Shown piece by piece: positions 24,029-29,436 of a DNA stretch of 29,436 nt. The DNA is taken from contig CAYJPA010000080.1 of NCBI GenBank assembly GCA_964371945.1, positions 1 through 29,436 on the forward strand. The letters run 5' to 3'. Each line of letters opens with the position of its first letter. Position 1 is the stretch's first letter. The notes beneath the pieces are model-generated. The model saw only the letters and a program-made list of their open reading frames with translations, was not told the origin of the DNA and made no database searches. The translations under genes were made by a program, and so were the position numbers. This DNA is from CAYJPA01 sp964371945. Lineage in GTDB: Bacteria > Chloroflexota > Chloroflexia > Thermomicrobiales > UBA6265.

Positions 24029-25762
24029 ATGAGAACGTCGTCGTCCCGTTCGTTCCGATTCGCCTGTCTCATCGTGTTGGCAGGCTTGCTGTTTGGGTCC
24101 GTTGCCGGTGGCGCTCTGGCCCAGGATGCGCCGCCTTATTACTCCGATACGGTGGAGCCCGCGCAAGAGGGCGGCACCGTCCGTTTCTTGCTCTATGAAG
24201 ACCCAAATACCCTTAACCCGATCGCGGGCGCGACCTCGATCGCCTATCAGGTCATCAACGCGATCTTCGACGGACTGACCGAAAACGCGCCGGACGGCAG
24301 CTTCGTGCCAATTCTTGCCGCGGAGCTGCCGACGCTGGACAACGGCGGTGTCTCCGCCGATTTGACGACCGTCACCTGGAAGCTGAAAGAGGGCGTTGTC
24401 TGGTCGGACGGCACTCCGTTCACGAGTGATGACGTGAAGTTCACCTGGGAAGCCGCCAAGGACGCGGCCAGCGGCTCAGCGCTCGCTTCAGACTACGCGC
24501 TGATCACCGATGTGCAGACGCCGGACCCGTTGACGGTTGTCGTGACCTATGGGCAGTTCAATGCGGGATACCTCGATCAATTCCCATGGATCCTGCCGAG
24601 GCACGCCACCGGAGACGTCGCGTCCATGCCGGACTGGGCGTTCAACCGCGAGCCGGTTGGGACGGGGCCCTTCAAACTCGACGAATGGTCATCCGGCGAG
24701 TTCATCCAGCTTGTGAAGAACGAGAACTACCGCGAAGGTGGCAAACCGCACCTCGATGGAATCACCTTCCTGGTTGTGCCGGATGAAGCCGTCCGCACCG
24801 CGATGATGATGGAAGAGGGCGCTGAGATCATGCTCTGGCCGGGCCAGGAGCCCGAGGCCCAGATCAATGATTCGGGCGTGGCCGCGGGCCGCACCGCGCC
24901 AGGAATCTGGGTCGTCGAAATGCGGTTCAATCAGTCGAAGCCGTTCGATGGCGATCCGGGGGTCACGCCGCCCCACCCGATGCTCGGCACGGTCGATGTG
25001 CGAACCGCGATCACGATGTCGATCAATCGGGACAGAATCATCCATGAGCTGCTCGCCGAGTCGACCCTTTATGAAATCGATTCTCCGCTCGCGGTCGGCT
25101 GGATGGGCTGCCAGGTCACACCGTGGACCTACGATGTCGAAGGCGCGAAGGCTATGCTCGATGCGGCTGGATGGCTCGATGAAGATGGCGACGGAGTCCG
25201 TGAAGCGCACGGAGTTGCTGGGGTCGACGACGGCACGAAGTTCAGTCTCACGATCAACGGCTATACAGGGTTCGCAACCCTTGACCTGATCGAGCTCGCG
25301 GTGCAGGAGGACCTGAAAGCGGTCGGGATCGACGCCAAGATCGAGAATCAGGAATTCGCGGTCATTTTCGGCACTTGGGATGACAACTCGCCTCGGAAGA
25401 CCGGTGATTACGACATCCTGCTCTACGACGCCGGCCTCTTTGCCGAGCCGGGTCCCGATATCTACAACCGCTACGCGCCGGACCAAGTGCCGAGCGCTGA
25501 AGTCCCAGGCGGAGAGAATTTCTACCGCTGGGTGCGCCAGGATGTTGGCGAGTGGATCGCCGCGGCCAATGCAACTCCAGATCTTGCCATCCGCCAGGAA
25601 AACTACTGCAAGGTCGCGGACGCCCTTCGTGAAGATGTTGTGACCTTCCCAATTCTCCAGTTCGCCGAGGGCAGTGCCTACTCGATCAAGATGCACAACT
25701 TCACGGTCAGCACCTGGGAGTGGGCGACCTGGGACGCTGAAAACTGGTGGCTCGAGCAGTAA
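24029..25762 (+). CDS. ABC transporter substrate-binding protein, family 5
   Basis: This 577-residue exported binding protein has a Sec signal peptide (MRTSSSRSFRFACLIVLAGL, with cleavage near ALA-Q, residue 31). The mature protein has GGTVRFLLYEDPNTLNPI, TVTWKLKEGVVWSDGTPFTS, the VGTGPFKLDEW block and the late MHNFTVSTWEWATWDAENWW end. These fit the DppA/OppA class. ATG at 24029 was chosen for the GGGAG upstream and the signal peptide right after it; the frame is open earlier, to 23993. A strong hairpin lies six bases after the stop. Ligand could be a peptide, opine or amine derivative, given the FAD oxidase in front. The intergenic 23870-24028 holds no supported gene. Confidence 0.92.
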   Translation: MRTSSSRSFRFACLIVLAGLLFGSVAGGALAQDAPPYYSDTVEPAQEGGTVRFLLYEDPNTLNPIAGATSIAYQVINAIFDGLTENAPDGSFVPILAAELPTLDNGGVSADLTTVTWKLKEGVVWSDGTPFTSDDVKFTWEAAKDAASGSALASDYALITDVQTPDPLTVVVTYGQFNAGYLDQFPWILPRHATGDVASMPDWAFNREPVGTGPFKLDEWSSGEFIQLVKNENYREGGKPHLDGITFLVVPDEAVRTAMMMEEGAEIMLWPGQEPEAQINDSGVAAGRTAPGIWVVEMRFNQSKPFDGDPGVTPPHPMLGTVDVRTAITMSINRDRIIHELLAESTLYEIDSPLAVGWMGCQVTPWTYDVEGAKAMLDAAGWLDEDGDGVREAHGVAGVDDGTKFSLTINGYTGFATLDLIELAVQEDLKAVGIDAKIENQEFAVIFGTWDDNSPRKTGDYDILLYDAGLFAEPGPDIYNRYAPDQVPSAEVPGGENFYRWVRQDVGEWIAAANATPDLAIRQENYCKVADALREDVVTFPILQFAEGSAYSIKMHNFTVSTWEWATWDAENWWLEQ

Positions 25763-25768
25763 TTCAGT

Positions 25769-25813
25769 CGTGGTTAGGGGACCGCGGGCAGCGCTCGTGG
25801 TCCCCTAACCACG
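25769..25813 (+). terminator. 15-bp hairpin between binding protein and DppB
   Basis: The 15 bases at 25769-25783 are the exact reverse complement of 25799-25813, with a 15-base loop. The hairpin begins six bases after the binding-protein stop and ends 12 bases before the TTG of the permease, so it covers the permease leader. It mirrors the hairpin at 20301-20325 in the opposite operon. A partial terminator or 3'-end stabiliser is likely. It may also shade the permease ribosome site. Confidence 0.75.
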
Positions 25814-25825
25814 CGAGGCGAAATC

Positions 25826-26815
25826 TTGGGCACCTACATCATACGCCGCACGTTTGGCGCGATTCCGCTTCTGCTCTTCGTCAGCGTGGCCGTTTACGGC
25901 CTCCTCCAGCTTGCCCCCGGTGGTCCGACCGCGATGTATCTCCGGCGGGGGGCCGGAATGAACGGCGAGGATCTCGCCAAGCTCGAGGAATCGCTGGGAC
26001 TCAACGATCCCTTTTACATTCAATATTGGCGCTGGTTGAGCAATGTGCTCCAGGGCGACTTCGGCATGGCCGTGACCTCGTCACGGACTGTCAGCGCGGA
26101 GATTATCGACCGCTTGCCGAATACGCTCTACCTGATGGGAAGCGCATGGCTGGTCACGCTGATAATCGCGATTCCAATCGGAATCTACTCGGCATTGAAG
26201 CAATACACCAAGTTCGATCATGCTGTTACGGCTTTTACATTTGTTGGCCAGAGTATTCCAACCTTCTGGTTCGGATTGTTGTTGATTCTGCTCTTTTATG
26301 TCAAGATCGACAATCCCTTTAGTGGCAAACCGATGTTTCCTTCCGGCGGCATTCGCACGATCGGCGCTGACTACCACGGCTGGGACATGGTAAAGGATCG
26401 TCTTCTTCACCTGGTTTTGCCGGTCATGATGCTCTCGCTCGGCTGGATTGCCTGGTATTCGCGATTCTTGCGGGCGACCATGCTCGAGGTGATCCATCTC
26501 GACTACATCCGTACCGCGCGGGCGAAGGGACTCGGCGAACGCACCGTCATCATCAAGCATGCTTTGCGAAATGCCGCAATCCCGCTGGTGACATTAATGG
26601 CGCTGGATATGCCTTTCCTTTTCACGGGGGCGCTTTTCGCGGAGGTCATTTTTTCCTGGCCGGGCATGGGACGGCTCTTTTATCAGGCGGCCGAGCGACG
26701 CGACTACGGACTGCTGATGGCGATCATCATGATCACCTCGGTTTTGATCGTGGTCTCCAACTTGATCGCGGATCTCATTTATGCCTGGCTTGATCCACGG
26801 ATCAAGTACTCCTAA
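25826..26815 (+). CDS. DppB-type ABC transporter permease
   Basis: This 329-residue permease carries family hallmarks: the N-terminal IRRTFGAIPLLLFVSVAVYG helix, the PGGP motif near 31, LGLNDPFY (57-64) and the EAA loop (DYIRTARAKGLGERTVIIKH, 226-245), then FSWPGMGRLFYQA and the closing NLIADLIYAWLDPRI. The start is TTG at 25826 with GAGG upstream, directly beyond a strong hairpin. It forms the channel with the DppC 33 bases downstream. Confidence 0.93.
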   Translation: MGTYIIRRTFGAIPLLLFVSVAVYGLLQLAPGGPTAMYLRRGAGMNGEDLAKLEESLGLNDPFYIQYWRWLSNVLQGDFGMAVTSSRTVSAEIIDRLPNTLYLMGSAWLVTLIIAIPIGIYSALKQYTKFDHAVTAFTFVGQSIPTFWFGLLLILLFYVKIDNPFSGKPMFPSGGIRTIGADYHGWDMVKDRLLHLVLPVMMLSLGWIAWYSRFLRATMLEVIHLDYIRTARAKGLGERTVIIKHALRNAAIPLVTLMALDMPFLFTGALFAEVIFSWPGMGRLFYQAAERRDYGLLMAIIMITSVLIVVSNLIADLIYAWLDPRIKYS

Positions 26816-26848
26816 TCAGTTATCCGGCTAGAGCCCGGAGAGGACGGC

Positions 26849-27805
26849 ATGGCAAAGTCGAGCCACAGCCTCGCGGCGGAATTGAAAGCCGAACCAGGCG
26901 CCAGGCGACGACTTGGTCCCGGTGTCGATCAATCGGTTCACCACGAGACGATGACCCGACTCATCATCCGTCGTTTCCTCCGCCACCGGCTGGCCGCTGC
27001 AAGCGTAATCGTGATTACGGTGATCTGTCTCTCCGCCATCCTCGCACCAGTCTTGACGATGGACCCGGATGCGCTTTCGGTTTCTGAGCGCAAACAGGGG
27101 CCATCCTCCACGCACTGGTTTGGTACGGATGAGGCTGGACGCGATCTCTTCGCCCGGACACTCTACGGTGGTCGTGTTTCGCTCACGGTCGGCGTGGCCG
27201 CCACGGTGATCGCCCTTTTGATCGGCACGTTGATCGGCGCGGTCGCCGGTTACTTCGGCGGGCTGGTCGATGCCGCATTGATGCGGCTGACCGATGCGTT
27301 CCTCTGCTTCCCGCAGCTCTTTGTATTGATCGTCTTCGGTACGTTGATGAGGACAACTGATTTGCGCGCGCTGCAGGGAAAGATCTTGCCGATCGCCTTC
27401 ATCATCGGTGTGCTCTCATGGATGGGGCTTGCCCGGATCGTGCGTGCGACCTTCCTGGCATTGCGCAAGAACGATTTCGTCGAAGCTGCCCGGTCGATCG
27501 GAGCGGGGAGCGGGCGAATCATCTTCCGGCATGTGCTTCCGGGTGCGGTCGGTCCGATTGTGGTACAGGCGACGCTGTTGATCGCGGCGACGATCATTAC
27601 CGAATCGGGCTTGAGTTACCTCGGTTTCGGCGTTCAGCCGCCAACCTCCTCCTGGGGCAACCTGCTCGAAGGCGCCAAGCAGCACATGCAAACACTGCCC
27701 ATCTACGCCGTCGCGCCCGGCCTGATGATCTTCCTGACTGTGATGAGCATCAACTTCGTCGGCGACGGCCTCCGAGATGCATTGGATCCGCACTCGAGCA
27801 GATAG
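26849..27805 (+). CDS. DppC-type ABC transporter permease
   Basis: This 318-residue permease has a soluble N-terminal tail (1-35), a first helix (about 48-68), the signature FGTDEAGRDLFARTLYGGRV (91-110), a long insert between helices (about 168-178) and the EAA loop (DFVEAARSIGAGSGRIIFRH, 209-228). The end, FVGDGLRDALDPHSSR, is typical. The ATG at 26849 follows GGAGAGGA. The TAG stop (27803-27805) lies inside a run of seven-base repeats. No ATPase gene follows; the next gene is convergent. Confidence 0.93.
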   Translation: MAKSSHSLAAELKAEPGARRRLGPGVDQSVHHETMTRLIIRRFLRHRLAAASVIVITVICLSAILAPVLTMDPDALSVSERKQGPSSTHWFGTDEAGRDLFARTLYGGRVSLTVGVAATVIALLIGTLIGAVAGYFGGLVDAALMRLTDAFLCFPQLFVLIVFGTLMRTTDLRALQGKILPIAFIIGVLSWMGLARIVRATFLALRKNDFVEAARSIGAGSGRIIFRHVLPGAVGPIVVQATLLIAATIITESGLSYLGFGVQPPTSSWGNLLEGAKQHMQTLPIYAVAPGLMIFLTVMSINFVGDGLRDALDPHSSR

Positions 27806-27846
27806 CCGCTAGCCTTGAGCCACTAGCTTCGAGCTATTTGCCGCAA
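27798..27846. repeat. degenerate heptamer array starting with GC, seven units
   Basis: Seven consecutive seven-base units all begin with GC: GCAGATA, GCCGCTA, GCCTTGA, GCCACTA, GCTTCGA, GCTATTT, GCCGCAA. The phase is exact. The array starts in the last codons of the DppC gene and covers its TAG. The unit GCTATTT also occurs in the 20336-20378 array, likewise at a stop codon. It is probably a decayed member of the same repeat family. Confidence 0.65.
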
Positions 27847-27913
27847 TTCGACAAATTGATCAGTATCAAGTTGGCAACTGCCTCAAAGCTGCGGGAGTGT
27901 CGAGGCGGGGGTG

Positions 27914-29167
27914 CTAATCCGTACTTGCCCCGCCGATCGCATGGAGGCGGCCGTCGTTGGCGCCGATGTAGAGAACGCCCACGACGATCGCGGGTGATGA
28001 GTAAACTCCGCCGCCCATCGTGAAGCGCCATTGTTCATGGCCCGCGCTGGCATCCAACGAATAAACGTTAATACCGTAACTGTCAACGCAAACAAGGCCG
28101 TCAACCACAACTGGAGACGATCGCACCTAGCCGCCGGTCTGGAAATGCCACCGCTCTTGACCGTTCGCCGCATGCACGGCGTAGAGATTGCCGTTCACAT
28201 TTCCGATAAAGACAATGCTATCAAAGGCCGCCGGAGATGATTCAAACTCCCCGTCTGCCGCGAAACGCCACTCTTCGATTCCGGTGGCGGCATTGATCGC
28301 ATAGAGGTGTTTGTCCATGCTCCCGACATAGACGATCCCTTCAACCACCGCGGGCGATGAATCGATCGCCGCCCCGCTGGTGAACTTCCAGATCTTCAAT
28401 CCGGTTTGGGCATCGAGCGCGTAGAGACTCCTGTTATCGCTGTCCACGTAGACGACGCCCTGAATGACCGCGGGCGAAGAGTCGACGGGGCCGCCGGTCC
28501 CGAAATGCCACCGCTCGATTCCGGTGGCCGCGTCAATCGCGTAGACGTTCTTGTTGTCGCTCCCGAAAAAGACGACGCCGTCGACGACGGCCGGAGACGA
28601 ATCGATTGCGCCACTGGCGGCAAATCGCCATTCTTCACCTCCGCTTTCGGCCTCCAATGCGAAGAAGCGTCCATTCTTGCTGCCGCCGAAAACCCTGCCG
28701 TCCGCAACCGCGGGAGACGACGAGATCCGGTCGCTCGTGTAGAAGCGCCACCGCTCTTCGCCGCTCTTGGCATCGAGCGCGTGGAGATATCCATCCCAGC
28801 TGCCGACGAAGATCGACGCGTCGTCGATTGCCGGGGCCGAAAAGACCCAGCCGCCAGACGAGAAGCGCCAGCGTTCGGTTCCCGTCGAAGCGTCGAGCGC
28901 GTGAAGGCCAACGACGCTACCCTCGTAAACCGTTTCGCCCGAAGCGCTGACACTCTTCACATTCCCAGGCCCGCTCGTGGTGAATCGCCAGAGCTCACGG
29001 GGATCGCCAACGGGGCCGGGACCGGGCAGATGCCCGGCTCCCCCGGCGTCGCCCCGGAACATGGAAACCGCGGAGTCGGTATCGCCGGCGAACGTCGATT
29101 GGGGATGGTGGAATCCTGTCAGGAGCCCAAGGAGCACGACCGCGGTCAAGAGACTTCGCCTGTCCAT
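27914..29167 (-). pseudogene. secreted PQQ-type beta-propeller protein, interrupted by an amber codon
   Basis: This 417-codon frame opens with a signal peptide (RRSLLTAVVLLGLLTGF) and then nine repeats of about 40 residues with the consensus W-R-F-x-x-x-G-x-x-x-S-S-P-A-V ... Y-A-L-D-A-x-T-G. Nine repeats fit an eight-bladed propeller closed by its ends. A TAG at 28127-28129 falls between QTGG and VRSSPVV, inside repeat eight, and the same frame runs on to TAG 27914-27916. The repeat position of the stop is held by W, P, A, E or G in sister repeats, so a one-base change from TGG, GAG or GGG explains it. The shortened 346-residue product lacks two repeats and may not close. Such proteins act outside the cell as scaffolds or in quinoprotein-like roles; no PQQ-enzyme active site is evident. 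Confidence 0.85.
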
Positions 29168-29254
29168 TGGAGCTTCGTTTCTGGATCGATTGAGTAGTGG
29201 AGTTGGGACGAAACCCGACTAATCGCATTCTAGATGGTGTCATTCAGAAATGGT

Positions 29255-29279
29255 TGAAAATGGCCGGCCAGGATTTTCA
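29255..29279. promoter_or_regulatory. dyad TGAAAAT-N11-ATTTTCA upstream of the propeller gene
   Basis: Seven-base arms TGAAAAT (29255-29261) and ATTTTCA (29273-29279) flank an 11-base centre that itself holds GGCCGGCC. It lies about 90 bases upstream of the minus-strand gene start at 29167. The symmetry fits a dimeric repressor or activator site. No regulator is known, and it could equally be part of a stem. Confidence 0.4.
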
Positions 29280-29381
29280 GCCCGCTGTACGGCCCTGTAG
29301 TCGCGCAATTGAACGCGCTTGCACAACTAAACAACCACAAGCGAAGAGCCAACCGCGCTTGTAACGATATGGTTTCATCTC

Positions 29382-29436
29382 CTTGGAGCTTGGAGCTTGG
29401 AGCTTGGAGCTTGGAGCTTGGAGCTTGGAGCTTGGA
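29382..29436. repeat. perfect heptamer tandem array (CTTGGAG), 7.9 copies, running off the window end
   Basis: Seven full copies of CTTGGAG plus six bases of an eighth run without a mismatch to the last base of the window. In another phase the unit is GCTTGGA, matching the GCTTGNN units at 20336-20371. The array continues beyond the window, so its true length is unknown. It also means a contig may end here because the repeat could not be assembled through. Confidence 0.95.

Overview
The window looks like a chromosomal segment of a high-GC bacterium, most plausibly of the Chloroflexota, class Thermomicrobia or a relative. This rests on the mix of gene families: F420-type luciferase-like oxidoreductase, class F-like sortase, MecA_N-type penicillin-binding protein, several family-5 binding proteins with DppB/DppC permeases, M19 dipeptidase and GH38 mannosidase. 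No rRNA, tRNA, CRISPR, phage or transposase gene is visible. The assignment is an inference from protein style, not from a marker gene.

Layout. 1-2500: a luciferase-like oxidoreductase broken by one amber codon, a perfect hairpin, a small Cys-rich LecA-like protein on the minus strand, and a HEAT-like protein. 2503-8937 (minus strand): a glycoside operon read right to left, with a MalG-type sugar permease (two internal stops), a GH38 alpha-mannosidase, a Gfo/Idh/MocA oxidoreductase and a sugar isomerase/epimerase TIM barrel. 8930-11119: a debris zone holding the C-terminal part of a sugar-binding protein, the last 35 codons of an M20 peptidase, the tail of a DppB permease and a twice-frameshifted DppC. 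11153-17154: an AHL-lactonase-like metallo-beta-lactamase protein, a 2TM protein, a class III extradiol dioxygenase-like protein, a penicillin-binding protein and a sortase. 17250-22079 (minus strand): binding protein, DppB, DppC and M19 dipeptidase, a peptide uptake-and-cleavage operon. 22487-27805 (plus strand): FAD amine oxidase-like protein, binding protein, DppB and DppC. 27914-29167 (minus strand): a secreted PQQ-type beta-propeller cut by one amber codon. The window ends inside a perfect heptamer tandem array.

How the parts fit. Two intact DppBC-type importers lie back to back from a roughly 400-base divergent region. Each has a strong hairpin between binding protein and first permease, and neither has an ATPase gene nearby. 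The left half carries decayed transporters beside intact catabolic enzymes, so uptake appears to have been lost or moved while the enzymes remain.

The most unusual signals are a family of period-7 repeats (GCTTGNN and degenerate forms) at intergenic sites, two of which reach into the stop codons of transporter genes; the gene-fragment scar at 8.9-10.2 kb; and four single-codon nonsense interruptions in otherwise clean reading frames. I did not find a clearly new defence or mobile system.
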